A DNA stretch of 64,000 bases, taken from contig NZ_LAVL01000036.1 in NCBI RefSeq assembly GCF_001083785.1, forward strand, positions 1 to 64,000. The letters are read 5' to 3'. Positions 1 through 9,308 of this stretch are shown here, piece after piece. Below the pieces are notes generated by a model. It did no database searches. It saw only the letters and a program-made list of their open reading frames with translations, and was not told the origin of the DNA. Each line of letters begins with the position of its first letter. The first letter of the stretch is position 1. Source of the DNA: Nonomuraea sp. SBT364. GTDB taxonomy: Bacteria; Actinomycetota; Actinomycetes; Streptosporangiales; Streptosporangiaceae. The position numbers and the translations under genes were made by a program.

Positions 1-38
1 CCTCTTCGTCGGCAGCGCGAGATGGTTATAAGAGACAG
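1..38. other. Residual Illumina Nextera adapter at contig end
   Basis: Bases 6-38 line up without gaps against the 33-nt Nextera read-1 transposase adapter. The first 12 bases (TCGTCGGCAGCG) and the last 12 (TATAAGAGACAG) are identical, and I count four mismatches in between. This is not genomic DNA. It means the window starts at an assembly contig end, and that reading frames running into it carry artificial residues. Confidence 0.93.
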
Positions 39-814
39 TTCGAATACGCCGCCCGCGATCCCCCGCCGGCGTTCGGCGGATGGGCCGCCCGCAATCCACC
101 GCCGGCGACCTTCGGATGGGCCGCCCGCAATCCACCGCCGGCGACCTTCGGATGGGCCGCCCGCGATCCATCGCCGGCGTTCGGCGGGTGGGGGGCACGC
201 GATCCACCGTCGGCGACCTTCGGGTGGGGCGCACGTGATTCATCGGTGGTGGCTTTCGGGTGGGGCGGAGGGGCGTCGCGGGGCAGGGTGCGGGCCAGGA
301 TGGCCATGACGAGGCTGATGACCCCCACGCCGGCGGCCACCGCACGCCATCCGGCACCACCGGCGAGCGCTCCCGCCGCGCCGGCGAGTGCGAGGCCGGC
401 GGGGACGCACATGCCCCACAGGGCCAGGGCGCGCTGCCTGGGCCCGCCGTCCAGGAGCCGGCCCAGCAGGGTGGGCCCGGTGATCATCACCAGCGCGTAC
501 CCGGCCGCCTGCACCAGGCGCGGGACGGCCAGCGCCACCACCCCACCGGCGAGAGCGGCCAGCGCGCCCGCCACGGCCAGCGCCACCAGGCCGGCCACGA
601 AGAAGCCGCGCACCGCCCGGCGGTCGAGCCACATCCCGAGCGGCAGGCAGCCGAGCGCGGCCACCAGCGTGACGGCCGACGACAACCACCCGACGGCGGT
701 GAGCGGCAGCCCGAACTCGCCGCCGATCGCCGCGAGGAAGGGGATGAACTCCCCGAGGGCCATGCCGGCCACCACACCCGCCGCCGGCACGAGGAGAACA
801 GAACGAGAACCCAT
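39..814 (-). CDS. MFS transporter, 3' end cut by the contig end
   Basis: The first six predicted membrane segments of a major facilitator superfamily carrier are visible. They include a G-x-L-x-D-R-R type loop (LGMWLDRRAVRGF), and they are followed by a Pro/His/Gly-rich stretch of 12-residue repeats that would form the long central cytoplasmic loop. A complete MFS protein has about 400 residues; here only about 258 genomic residues remain and the second six-helix half is missing. I chose the ATG at 814 because GGGAGG lies about ten bases upstream; an in-frame start at 874 lacks this. Substrate cannot be inferred. The last six residues of the open frame (to 26) come from adapter sequence. Confidence 0.8.
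54..269. repeat. Six tandem 36-bp repeats inside the MFS gene
   Basis: Units start at 54, 90, 126, 162, 198 and 234, each exactly 36 bp. Units 2 and 3 are nearly identical and units 1, 4, 5 and 6 have diverged. The period is a multiple of three, so on the minus strand it reads as a 12-residue repeat of the type R-A-[AP]-H-P-[KP]-x-A-x-G-G-[SL]. The array abuts the contig end, so the assembly may have stopped here because of the repeat and the copy number may be incomplete. Confidence 0.9.
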
Positions 815-1019
815 CCGAGCACGCACCTCCCATGATGCGGGGAGACGCGACCGGAGATCCGGCCCGACCCTCAAGCCCGGGACGGGCGACGTCTGAAGGA
901 GGGTCCTCGCGGGGCGGCATCCTGTGCCGCCCGCTCATCATAGGCGGAGTCACCGCGCCTGACCCCGGCCGCAGTGTCGGCATACCGAGAGCTTGCCGCC
1001 CGCACGCCATCATCGTCGT

Positions 1020-2510
1020 GTGCTGGACAGACGATCGTTCCTCGCGCTGGGGTTGTCGCCGGTGCTGCCGTACCGGGCCGCCGACCCGTTCACGCTGGGG
1101 GTGGCCAGCGGGGATCCGGCCCCGGACGGGTTCGTGCTGTGGACGCGCCTGGCGCCCGAGCCGCTGGCGGAGGACGGGCTCGGCGGCATGCCGGCCGCGC
1201 CGGTGGACGTCCGGTGGGAGGTGGCCACCGACCCGGGCTGCGCCAAGGTGGTGCGGCGCGGCGTCCGGCAGGCGGTGCCGGGCTGGGCCCACAGCGTGCA
1301 CGTGGAGGTGACGGGGCTGCGGCCGGGCCGGCCGTACTGGTATCGGTTCAAGGTCGGGCAGCACCTGTCGCCCGTCGGCCGGACGCGGACCGCGCCGAGG
1401 CCCGGGGCGATGCCGAGGGCGCTGCGCCTGCTGGTCGCCTCGTGCGCCAACTACCAGCACGGCTACTTCACCGCGTACGCCCGCATGGCCGCCGAGAGCC
1501 CGGACCTGATCCTGCACCTGGGCGACTACATCTACGAGGACGGTGCCGAGCCGGGCGCGAACGTGCGCGACCACGAGGGCCCGGAGCCGACGACGCTGGC
1601 CGGCTACCGGCGGCGGCACGCGCTCTACAAGACCGACCCGGACCTGCGGGCGGCGCACGCGGCCGCGCCCTGGGCGACGATCATGGACGACCACGAGGTG
1701 GACAACAACTGGACGAACCTGATCCCGCCCGAACGTCGCGGGGCCGCCTTCCGCGCCTACTACGAGCACATGCCGCTGCGCGCGAGCGCCCGGCCGGGCG
1801 GGGCCGCGATCCAGCTCTACCGGCGGCTGCGCTGGGGGCGGCTGGCGACCTTCCACCTCCTGGACACCCGCCAGCACCGCGATCCGCACCCGTGCGGCCA
1901 CGGCTACACGGCCTGCGACGCGCCCCTGGCGCCCGGCCACACGATGATCGGGCTGGACCAGGAGAACTGGCTGCTGGACGGCTTCCGTACCTCCCGGGCC
2001 CGCTGGGACGTCGTCGCCCAGCAGGTCTTCTTCGGCCACCGCGACCGCGACCCCGGCCCGGAGGAGGTGCTGCGGCGGGACGCCTGGGACGGCTACGCCG
2101 CCTCCCGCACCCGCGTGACCGGCGGCTGGGTGAACGCCGGGGTGCGCAACGCCGTCGTGCTCACCGGCGACGTGCACGCGCACTGGGCCGGGAACCTGGT
2201 CCTCGACTACGACGACCCCGGTTCGGAGCCGGTCGGCGCGGAGTTCGCGGTGACGTCGGTGACCAGCGGCGGCGACGGCCACGACCCCGACCCGGCCGGC
2301 GACCCGCTGCTCGCCGGCAACCCGCACCTGCGCTTCCACCTGCGCCGTCGCGGCTATCTCGCGGTGCGGATCACGCCCCGCGAGCTCACCGCCGACTGCA
2401 AGATCCTGCCGTACGTGAGCGCGCCGGGCGCCGGGACCGTGACGGCCGCCGGATTCACCCTGCGCGACGGCGTCCCCGGGCTGCCTAGGCCCGCCGCGCC
2501 CGGAGCGTAG
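1020..2510 (+). CDS. PhoD-family alkaline phosphatase / phosphodiesterase
   Basis: Secreted metallophosphoesterase of the PhoD family, which hydrolyses phosphomono- and diesters outside the cell. An N-terminal twin-arginine signal (LDRRSFLALGL) is followed by the Fn3-like PhoD N domain and then the catalytic domain. Metal-ligand motifs are visible: SCANY near residue 140, LHLGDYIYEDG near 163, DDHEVDNNW near 222 and TGDVHAHW near 380. At 496 residues it is about the usual length. GTG at 1020 puts the RR pair four residues from the start; TTG at 993 is also open, and neither has a clear ribosome-binding site. The 3' end overlaps the convergent gene at 2485 by 26 bp. Confidence 0.9.
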   Translation: MLDRRSFLALGLSPVLPYRAADPFTLGVASGDPAPDGFVLWTRLAPEPLAEDGLGGMPAAPVDVRWEVATDPGCAKVVRRGVRQAVPGWAHSVHVEVTGLRPGRPYWYRFKVGQHLSPVGRTRTAPRPGAMPRALRLLVASCANYQHGYFTAYARMAAESPDLILHLGDYIYEDGAEPGANVRDHEGPEPTTLAGYRRRHALYKTDPDLRAAHAAAPWATIMDDHEVDNNWTNLIPPERRGAAFRAYYEHMPLRASARPGGAAIQLYRRLRWGRLATFHLLDTRQHRDPHPCGHGYTACDAPLAPGHTMIGLDQENWLLDGFRTSRARWDVVAQQVFFGHRDRDPGPEEVLRRDAWDGYAASRTRVTGGWVNAGVRNAVVLTGDVHAHWAGNLVLDYDDPGSEPVGAEFAVTSVTSGGDGHDPDPAGDPLLAGNPHLRFHLRRRGYLAVRITPRELTADCKILPYVSAPGAGTVTAAGFTLRDGVPGLPRPAAPGA

Positions 2511-2994
2511 AGGTGATCAGGAGCAGCAGCGCGCTCTGCGCCAGCATGCCCGGGGCGAGCGGCGGGGCGTTCCCGACGGACTTGGTGAAGGCGTACCACC
2601 ACTGGGTGAGCGTGGAGAGCGTGTTCCAGGAGGGGTCGAAGGCGCCCATGCCGTGGTTGACGGAGACGTGTGTGAAGACGCCGTAGACGGACGCGAGCAG
2701 GACGGCGGCCGCCAGCACGCGCACGACGGTGAGCGTGCGCGGCGAGTCGCGCAGGGCGAGCGCGAGTGCGATCCCGAGCAGCAGCAGCGCCGCCCACGGG
2801 ATCAGCTGGGCCGGGCCGCCCCAGTGGCGTTCGACGGCCAGTTCGAAGGCGGCGCCCAGGATGCCGATCGCGACCAGGCCGAGCAGGGCGAGGCGGAGCA
2901 TTCCCGGCCCGGTCCTGGCGGGCGGCGCGGCGGTCTTCTCGGGGCGCAGCGTCTGATGCGAGGGGTCGGTCACGGAACAAGGGTCCCCCGGCAT
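2485..2994 (-). CDS. Small polytopic membrane protein, function unknown
   Basis: A 169-residue protein with a hydrophilic N-terminus of about 30 residues, then roughly four hydrophobic segments (about 33-50, 63-82, 90-108 and 148-165). A conserved-looking loop (SWNTLSTLTQWWYAFTKS) lies between the third and fourth. No family is recognised. ATG at 2994 has only a weak GAGG upstream; GTG at 2973 is an alternative start. It is convergent with and overlaps the PhoD gene. Confidence 0.65.
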   Translation of the reverse strand: MPGDPCSVTDPSHQTLRPEKTAAPPARTGPGMLRLALLGLVAIGILGAAFELAVERHWGGPAQLIPWAALLLLGIALALALRDSPRTLTVVRVLAAAVLLASVYGVFTHVSVNHGMGAFDPSWNTLSTLTQWWYAFTKSVGNAPPLAPGMLAQSALLLLITSTLRARRA

Positions 2995-3044
2995 CCTCAG
3001 AACAGCCTCAGGGCAAGGTGAAGATTTGGTGAGAATTCAACTAA

Positions 3045-3070
3045 AGAGCCCGGCCCGCAGGCCGGGCTCT
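3045..3070 (-). terminator. Rho-independent terminator of the sugar isomerase operon
   Basis: AGAGCCCGGCC at 3045-3055 and GGCCGGGCTCT at 3060-3070 form a perfect 11-bp stem with a 4-nt loop. On the minus strand it is followed by TTTAGTT. It lies 9 bp beyond the stop codon of the gene at 3079-3999. Confidence 0.88.
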
Positions 3071-3078
3071 CCCCGCCT

Positions 3079-3999
3079 CTAGTACTTGACCTTGCGCAGA
3101 TAGCGGTATCCGACCTCGGCCGTCTGCCGGGGCGTCACGTCCGGGGTGTCGTTCTCGACGATGTACTCCTTCACGCGGTGCTCGTCGAAGATGCGCCGGA
3201 AGTCGATCGTCCCGGTACCGAGGTCGGCCATGTCACCGTCCAGGTGCCGGTCCTTGACGTGGAACTGGAGCACCCGCTGCGGCGCCCGCCTGATCACGTC
3301 GAGCGTGAACTTGACCGGGTCGGCGACGCCGCGCCCGACGCCGCCGGTGACCGCCCAGTACAGGTCGATCTCCAGGTGGACCAGGCGGGGGTCGAGCTCG
3401 GCGGTGAGCACGTCCCAGGGCGTCCTGCCGCCCCCCAGGTCGGTGGTGAACTCGTGGGCGTGGTTGTGGTAGCCGTACCGGATCCCGGCGGAGCGGGCGG
3501 CGGCGGCCTCCACGTTCATGCGCTCGGCCCACGCCTTCCACTCGTCCTCGCTGGAGGAGCTCAGGTAGGGCACGACCATGTAGGACTGGCCGAGGGTCAG
3601 CGCATTCTCGATCTTCGTGTGCAGCGCGGCGTCGTCGGCGCTGATGCCGTCGTGGCTGGACGTCGAGCGGATGCCGAGCCCGTCGAGGAACTCGCGCAGT
3701 TGCCTGGCCGTCCGGCCGAAGTAGCCCAGCGCCAGCTCGACCTTCGGGTATCCGATCTCGGCCAGGTAGGCGAGCGTCGCGTCGTAGTCACGCGACAGGT
3801 CGTCGCGGACCGTCCAGAGCTGGATGCTGATCAGACCCGGCGGGATGCGGTGCCTGCCGCCGCCCCTGCCGGGCCTCGTCGCCACCCCGGCCGCCGCGGC
3901 GGCCGGGGTGGCGGCCGGGGTGGCGGCGAGGGCGGCCGCCCCGAGTCCGAGGCCCGCGGCGAGCAGTGACCGCCTGCTCGGGCCGTAGCCGTAGCACAT
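3079..3999 (-). CDS. Secreted sugar phosphate isomerase/epimerase (TIM barrel)
   Basis: A Tat signal (SRRSLLAAGLGLG) and an Ala/Pro-rich linker precede a xylose-isomerase-like TIM barrel of the AP_endonuc_2 superfamily. Typical pieces are IQLWTVRDDL, YPKVELALG, GYHNHAHEF, HLEIDLYWAV, LQFHVKDRH and the C-terminal EYIVEND. The Glu/His/Asp set would bind a divalent metal. The start is fixed by AGGAG six bases upstream, which overlaps the stop of the sugar dehydrogenase gene 8 bp away, so the two are co-transcribed and probably translationally coupled. Likely role: extracellular sugar or sugar-derivative conversion together with that dehydrogenase; the actual substrate is unknown. Confidence 0.86.
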   Translation of the reverse strand: MCYGYGPSRRSLLAAGLGLGAAALAATPAATPAAAAAGVATRPGRGGGRHRIPPGLISIQLWTVRDDLSRDYDATLAYLAEIGYPKVELALGYFGRTARQLREFLDGLGIRSTSSHDGISADDAALHTKIENALTLGQSYMVVPYLSSSSEDEWKAWAERMNVEAAAARSAGIRYGYHNHAHEFTTDLGGGRTPWDVLTAELDPRLVHLEIDLYWAVTGGVGRGVADPVKFTLDVIRRAPQRVLQFHVKDRHLDGDMADLGTGTIDFRRIFDEHRVKEYIVENDTPDVTPRQTAEVGYRYLRKVKY

Positions 4000-4007
4000 G
4001 GAATCTC

Positions 4008-6122
4008 CTAACTGGTGGGCTGGAGGACGACCTGGTGGCTGCCGGTCAGCGGCGGCAGGCCGCCGGTTCCGGGGTCGGTGTAACTGGCGACGAAGACGCC
4101 GGTGAGCTCGTCGTTCTCGGGATCGTGCCCGCCCGGTTCCGTCGTCTGGATGGAGCCCGTGCAGCCTCGGGCCGTGGTCTGCGGGTGGCCGTGGTCGTCG
4201 TGGCCGAGGATGTAGTTCACGGTCACGTCGGCGCAGTCGACGGGCTGGTCGTCGGTGACCCGCACCTCGAACTCGACCACGTCGCCGAAGGAGAACGTGT
4301 CCCCCGCCGCCGGTCGCACCAGCTCGACGACCGGCGCGGCGTTGCCGATCACGATCCGCACGGACGTGGCCGCGGACATCCCGCCGCTGTCGCTGACCCT
4401 CAGCGTCGCGTTGTAGAGGCCGTTCTCGGTGTAGGTGTACGTGGCCTCGGGCCGGCGGGAGTCGACCCTGCCGTCGGCGTCGAAGTCCCAGGCGTAACGG
4501 AGCCTGTCACCGTCCGGGTCGGCGGTGCCCTCGCTGGTGAAGGAGACCGTGAGCGGCGCGTGGCCGTCGGTCACCGACGCCGCGGCCACCGGGACGGGCG
4601 AGTGGTTGCCCTTGTGGCCGATGTAGTCGAAGCGGGAGAGCTGGGCGTCCGGGTTCTCCCGGAAGTAGCCGTCGCCGTACTCCAGCACGTAGAGCGCGCC
4701 GTCGGGGCCGAATTCCACGTCCATCGGGTTGTCGAAGACGAACGACGGCAGCACGTCCTCGATCCGCCCGTCGGGGTGGAACGCCTTGACGTAGTCGCGG
4801 GTCCACTCGTAGAAGAGCGGGACGCCGTCGTAGTACTCGGGCCACGCCACGGGCGCGCGGCCCTGCGTGTCGCGCCGGTCGAAGTCGTAGGCCGGTCCCG
4901 CCATCGGGCCGATGCCGCCGGTGCCGAGCGCGGGGAACTCCTGCGAGGCGCCGTAGGAGTACCACACCTGCGGCTGGACCACCGGTGGCAGCTCGCGCGC
5001 CCCGGTGTTGTGCGGCGACTCGTTCACCGGCGCCGCGCAGTCGAACGGCTCGCCCGACGCCCCGGTCGCGAAGTCGAAGTCCACGTACGGCAGCCGCGCC
5101 GTCGCGCAGTACGGCCAGCCGTAGTTGCCGGGCCGGCGGATCAGCGCCCACTTGCCGGTCCCCGACGGGCCGCGCGCCGGGTCGGCGTCCCTCGCGTCCG
5201 GCGAGTAGTCGGCGACGTAGAGGTCCCCGGTGGAGCGGTTGAGCTCGATGCGGAACGGGTTGCGCAGCCCCATCGCGTAGATCTCCGGCCGCGTGCCCGG
5301 CGTGCCCGGCGGGAACAGGTTCCCCTTCGGCGCCGTGTACGAGCCGTCGCCCCTGACCTTGATCCGCAGGACCTTGCCGCGCAGGTCGTTCGTGTTGCCG
5401 GAGCTGCGCTGGGCGTCGAAGGCCGGGTTCCGGTCGGCCCGCTCGTCGATCGGGGTGAAGCCGTCGGAGAAGAACGGGTTCGTGTCGTCACCGGTCGACA
5501 GGTACAGGTTGCCGTCGGCGTCGAACACGATGTCGCCGCCGACGTGACAGCAGATGCCCCGGTCCACCGGCACGTCCAGGATCCTCTGCTCGCTGGACAG
5601 GTCGATGGTCGCGCGGCCGAACCGGAACCGGGACAGCCGGATCAGCCCCTCGAACGGCGCGAAGTCCTCCGGAGTGCCGGTGAACGGCGCGTCGCCCTCG
5701 TTCACGTCCGGCGTCGCGGGGTCGTCGACCGGGGTGTCGAGCGGAGGGGAGTAATAGAGGTAGACCCAGTCGTCCTTCTTCGAACCCTTGCCGAAGCCGG
5801 GGCTGAGTGCGATGCTCTGCAGCCCCTCCTCGTCGTGCTGGTAGACGTCCAGCCGGGCGGCCAGCGTGTTGAGCCCGGTCTTCGGGTCGTGCAGCCAGAC
5901 CTCGCCGGTCCGGGTGGTGTGCAGGACCCTGGAGTCCGGTAAGACCGCCAGGTCCACCGGCTCGCCGGGGTTGTCGTTGAGCGTCACCTTCTGGAACTGG
6001 TCGTCGGGCGGAGGCGCCAAGGCGGTTCCCGCGGCCTGGGCTGTTCCCGCGGCCTGGGCTGTGGCGGCCGGCATGAGGATCGCCGCGGCAGACAGGGCCG
6101 CGAGCGCGGTTCTCGCTCTCAT
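4008..6122 (-). CDS. Secreted PQQ-type sugar dehydrogenase with PKD domain
   Basis: 704 residues with a Sec signal peptide (about 1-25, ending AQA-A). A glucose/sorbosone-dehydrogenase-like beta-propeller follows, recognisable from PGEPVDLAVLPDSRVL, GLQSIALSPGF, HVGGDIVFDADGNLYLSTGDD and MGLRNPFRIELN. A PKD domain (about 520-600, DGDRLRYAWDFDADG) and a C-terminal beta domain of about 100 residues complete it. Enzymes of this family oxidise sugars or act on polysaccharides at the cell surface. A short in-frame duplication repeats QAAGTA in the signal-peptide tail. It heads a two-gene operon with the isomerase. Confidence 0.85.
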   Translation of the reverse strand: MRARTALAALSAAAILMPAATAQAAGTAQAAGTALAPPPDDQFQKVTLNDNPGEPVDLAVLPDSRVLHTTRTGEVWLHDPKTGLNTLAARLDVYQHDEEGLQSIALSPGFGKGSKKDDWVYLYYSPPLDTPVDDPATPDVNEGDAPFTGTPEDFAPFEGLIRLSRFRFGRATIDLSSEQRILDVPVDRGICCHVGGDIVFDADGNLYLSTGDDTNPFFSDGFTPIDERADRNPAFDAQRSSGNTNDLRGKVLRIKVRGDGSYTAPKGNLFPPGTPGTRPEIYAMGLRNPFRIELNRSTGDLYVADYSPDARDADPARGPSGTGKWALIRRPGNYGWPYCATARLPYVDFDFATGASGEPFDCAAPVNESPHNTGARELPPVVQPQVWYSYGASQEFPALGTGGIGPMAGPAYDFDRRDTQGRAPVAWPEYYDGVPLFYEWTRDYVKAFHPDGRIEDVLPSFVFDNPMDVEFGPDGALYVLEYGDGYFRENPDAQLSRFDYIGHKGNHSPVPVAAASVTDGHAPLTVSFTSEGTADPDGDRLRYAWDFDADGRVDSRRPEATYTYTENGLYNATLRVSDSGGMSAATSVRIVIGNAAPVVELVRPAAGDTFSFGDVVEFEVRVTDDQPVDCADVTVNYILGHDDHGHPQTTARGCTGSIQTTEPGGHDPENDELTGVFVASYTDPGTGGLPPLTGSHQVVLQPTS

Positions 6123-6174
6123 ACCTCTCCCTTCGGTCGGCGTGGAGGGATAAGAGGGAGCAAATATCGTGAAT

Positions 6175-6187
6175 GTAACCGTGTTAC
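6175..6187. promoter_or_regulatory. Candidate operator in the 6123-6295 divergent region
   Basis: GTAAC-CGT-GTTAC forms a 5-bp inverted repeat in the 173-bp divergent gap between the sugar dehydrogenase operon and the AfsR-like regulator. The surrounding bases are unusually AT-rich for this genome, as expected of a promoter. The cognate regulator is unknown. Confidence 0.4.
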
Positions 6188-6295
6188 GCCGATCGGGGAG
6201 GACCTAATTACGGGTGATCGCTCTACTTTCGCGGCCTATTGGACAAAGTGCCGCGCTGATTTGCCCCTGCTGGGCGGGCAGGGTGAGATGACCCG

Positions 6296-9271
6296 GTGAT
6301 CTTCCGCATCCTCGGTCCCGTCACGATCGAGACGGGCGACGGCGTCCGCCCGGCCGGGGCGGTCAAGCAGCGCACCATGCTGGTGGCGCTGGTGGCCGAC
6401 GCGGGGCGGCTCGTCACCATGGAGACCCTCATCGACCGGGTGTGGGGCGAGTCCCCGCCGAGCTCCGTCCGCAGCTCCCTGTATGCCTACGTGACCCGCC
6501 TGCGCGCCCAGCTCGCCGGCATCGAGAACGTCTCGCTCGTCCGCAACCCAGGCGGCTACACGCTGCTCGTGCCGCCCGGCCAGATCGACGCCGGCCACGC
6601 GCGCGCCCTGGCTGAGCGTGCCGCGCGGGCCGGGGACGAGGAACGGGCCGCGCTCCTGGACGAGGCGCTCGGCCTGTGGCGCGGCGTGGCGCTGACCGGC
6701 GTCGCCGGCGACTGGGCCGAGCGCTACCGGCAGAACCTGGAGCAGCAGCGGATCGCGCTCGCCGCCGACTGGGCCGAGAGCGCGCTGCGGCTGGGCAGGA
6801 GCGGCGAGGTCATCGGCGTGCTGACGCCGCTGCTCGTGGAGCACCCGCTGGCCGAGCGCCTGATCGGCCAGCACATGCGCGCCCTGCACCACAGCGGGCG
6901 GCACGCCGAGGCGCTGACCGCCTACGCCGCCGCGAGCGAGCGCATCCGCGACAAGCTCGGCGTCGACCCCAGCCCCTGGCTGCGCGAGGTGCACGCCGGC
7001 CTCCTGCGCCGGGACCCCGCGCCCAGGAGCGGCTCGCCGACCGGCCGCCTCTCCCAGTTGCCGCCCGACATCACCGACTTCACCGGCGCGTCCGCCGGGC
7101 TGGCCCGCGTCCTGGCCACCGTCGAGGGCGCGGGGCGGCCCGGCACCGCGCTGCCCATCGTGTTCATCTCCGGGCGCAGCGGCGTCGGCAAGTCCACGCT
7201 CGCCGTCCGCGCCGCCCACCTGCTGCAGGAGCGCTACCCCGACGGCCAGCTGCACATCGCCCTGCGCGGTGCCCAGGCCCGGCCCGTCACACCCGCCGAG
7301 GCGCTCGACCGGCTGCTGCGCCTGCTCCGCGTCGAAGGCCACGACGAGAGCCTGCCGCTGGAGGACAAGATCGAGCTCTACCGGCTGGCGCTCGCCTCCC
7401 GGCGTGTCCTCGTGGTGCTCGACGACGCGGCCGACACCGCGCAGATCCGGCCGTTGCTGCCCGGCAGCGGCACCTGTGCCGTGCTCGTGACCAGCCGCCG
7501 ACGGCCCGACGGGCTGCCCGGCGCGACGGTCGTCGAGCTGACCGAGATGGCGGAGGCCGAATCGCTCGACCTGCTGCGCGCGATCGTCGGCGCCGGACGG
7601 GTCGCCGCCGAACCCGACGCGGCCCGTGCACTCGTCGCGCTGTGCGACCGGCTGCCGCTGGCCATCCGCGTCGTCGGGGCCCGGCTGCAGCGCAAACCTC
7701 ACTGGTCGCTGGCCCACCTCGCGCACCGGCTGGACGACGAGCGCCGCCGCCTCGACGAGCTGTCCATCGGCGACCTGGGCGTACGGGCCGGCATCAGCGC
7801 GAGCTGCGCCGAGGTCGGCGCCCCCGCCCTGCGCGCCTTCTGCCTGCTCGGCCACCTCGACCCGCCCGACTTCGACCTCATGGTGACCGCGTCGCTGCTG
7901 AACCTCGGGCCGGAGGCGACCGAGGAGATCGTCGAGGAGCTCATCGACGCGCGCCTGGTCGAACCGCTACCGGCCGGTGACGGCCTGATCCGCTACCGGA
8001 TGCACGACCTCGTCCGGCTGTACGCCAAGGAGCGGGCCGCCGGCACGATGCCCGCGCCCGAGCTGGCCGCGGCCGTGCACCGGGCGCTGGAGAAGATGCT
8101 GGCCCTGTGCGAAGGGCTGACGCAGCAGCTCCCGATCGCGCTGCCCCGCCTCGGCGGATCGGCCCCCGCGCTGCCCGCCGACGACGCCGGGCAGTGGTTC
8201 GCCACCGCCGAGTCGGCGCTCATCGTGGCCGTGGAACGCGCCGCCGAGCTGGGCCTCGACACGCTCGCCTGCGCGCTGGCCGACACGCTCATCTTCACGT
8301 CCTTCGGCGGCTCCAACCGCTTCGCCGGCTGGAACAGGACCCACACCGCCGCGCTCGCCGCCGCCCGGGCCAAGGGCAACCGCCGGGCCGAGGCGGTCAT
8401 CGAGTGCGGGCTCGGCCAGCTCGCCTACAACGGCGACGACTTCGACGAGGCCGAACGCCGTTTCCGGGTGGCCCTCCAGCTCTTCCGGGCCGAAGGCGAC
8501 GAACGCGGCGCCGCCGTCGCGCTCAACGGCCTGGGCACCGTCCACCGCGAGGTCGGCGAGCACCACACCGCGCTCCCCCTGATGGAGCAGGCGCTGGCGG
8601 CCCTGTCCGCGCTCGGCGACGAGGAGGGGATCGCGCACGCCCGCTACGGCATCGGTTTCTCCAACCGGGAGCTCGGCCACGACGACCAGGCCGTCGGCAA
8701 CCTGCGGGACGCGCTGGCCCGCTACCGCGACCTCGGCCACCGCAGGGGCGAGGCGCTCGCGCTGCGCGGCATCGGCCTGGTCCACCGGGCGCGCGGCGAG
8801 CTGGCCGACGCCGAGGACCTGTGCGGGCGCGCCCACCGGATCATCCTGGCGACCGGGGACGAAGTGCTGGTCAACTACACCTCCCAGGCGCTGGCCAAGG
8901 TCTGGATCCGGCAGAACCGCCTGGCCGAGGCCGAACCGCCGCTCCGCGCCGTCGTCGCCGCCACCGCCCGCTTCCACGACCGGGTCGGCACCGGGCTCGG
9001 GCTGCGCACCCTGGGCGAGCTGAGCCTGGCCGCGCACCGGCCGCGGGAGGCGCTCTCCTGGCTCGGCCGCGCCCTCGACACGTGGGACGAGCTGCGGCTG
9101 CCGCTGTGGCGGGCGCGCACGTTGCGCGACGTCGGCGCCGCCCACGCGCTGCTCGGCGAGCGTCCCCGCGCCGAGCGCGCCTGGCGCGAGGCCGCGGACG
9201 TCTTCGGCCGCTTCCTGACGCGCGACGCCGCCGAGCTCCCGGCCTGGCGCGCCCGGTGGACCAGCGACTAG
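6296..9271 (+). CDS. AfsR-like SARP regulator with NB-ARC and TPR domains
   Basis: A 991-residue STAND-type regulator. Residues 1-95 are an OmpR-like winged helix (VKQRTMLVALV, LIDRVWGESPP, YVTRLRAQL). Residues about 96-240 are the bacterial transcriptional activation domain. An NB-ARC ATPase follows with P-loop GRSGVGKST near 293 and Walker B VLVVLDDAAD, and the C-terminal third is TPR repeats. Such proteins switch on pathway genes, often secondary metabolism, when the ATPase/TPR part senses a signal or partner. No biosynthetic cluster lies beside it, so the target is unknown. The start is a GTG with a weak Shine-Dalgarno. Confidence 0.9.
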   Translation: MIFRILGPVTIETGDGVRPAGAVKQRTMLVALVADAGRLVTMETLIDRVWGESPPSSVRSSLYAYVTRLRAQLAGIENVSLVRNPGGYTLLVPPGQIDAGHARALAERAARAGDEERAALLDEALGLWRGVALTGVAGDWAERYRQNLEQQRIALAADWAESALRLGRSGEVIGVLTPLLVEHPLAERLIGQHMRALHHSGRHAEALTAYAAASERIRDKLGVDPSPWLREVHAGLLRRDPAPRSGSPTGRLSQLPPDITDFTGASAGLARVLATVEGAGRPGTALPIVFISGRSGVGKSTLAVRAAHLLQERYPDGQLHIALRGAQARPVTPAEALDRLLRLLRVEGHDESLPLEDKIELYRLALASRRVLVVLDDAADTAQIRPLLPGSGTCAVLVTSRRRPDGLPGATVVELTEMAEAESLDLLRAIVGAGRVAAEPDAARALVALCDRLPLAIRVVGARLQRKPHWSLAHLAHRLDDERRRLDELSIGDLGVRAGISASCAEVGAPALRAFCLLGHLDPPDFDLMVTASLLNLGPEATEEIVEELIDARLVEPLPAGDGLIRYRMHDLVRLYAKERAAGTMPAPELAAAVHRALEKMLALCEGLTQQLPIALPRLGGSAPALPADDAGQWFATAESALIVAVERAAELGLDTLACALADTLIFTSFGGSNRFAGWNRTHTAALAAARAKGNRRAEAVIECGLGQLAYNGDDFDEAERRFRVALQLFRAEGDERGAAVALNGLGTVHREVGEHHTALPLMEQALAALSALGDEEGIAHARYGIGFSNRELGHDDQAVGNLRDALARYRDLGHRRGEALALRGIGLVHRARGELADAEDLCGRAHRIILATGDEVLVNYTSQALAKVWIRQNRLAEAEPPLRAVVAATARFHDRVGTGLGLRTLGELSLAAHRPREALSWLGRALDTWDELRLPLWRARTLRDVGAAHALLGERPRAERAWREAADVFGRFLTRDAAELPAWRARWTSD

Positions 9272-9308
9272 GTCCGTCACCTTCGCCGGGTCCCCGGCAT
9301 CGCCCGCG

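Noticed and set aside
54..269. Regularly repeated 36-bp units that could suggest a CRISPR array
   Set aside because: Units are directly contiguous with no spacers and keep an open reading frame in the MFS gene, so this is a coding tandem repeat.
22..309. Plus-strand Arg/Pro-rich ORF at the left end
   Set aside because: Its start lies in adapter sequence and the rest is the antisense of the MFS repeat.
240..2339. Very long minus-strand frames such as 240-2339 and 14660-18319
   Set aside because: They are antisense or shifted shadows of genes with clear motifs, with Arg/Gly/Pro-rich low-information sequence typical of high-GC DNA. Only the final part of the second (DUF4396) is real.
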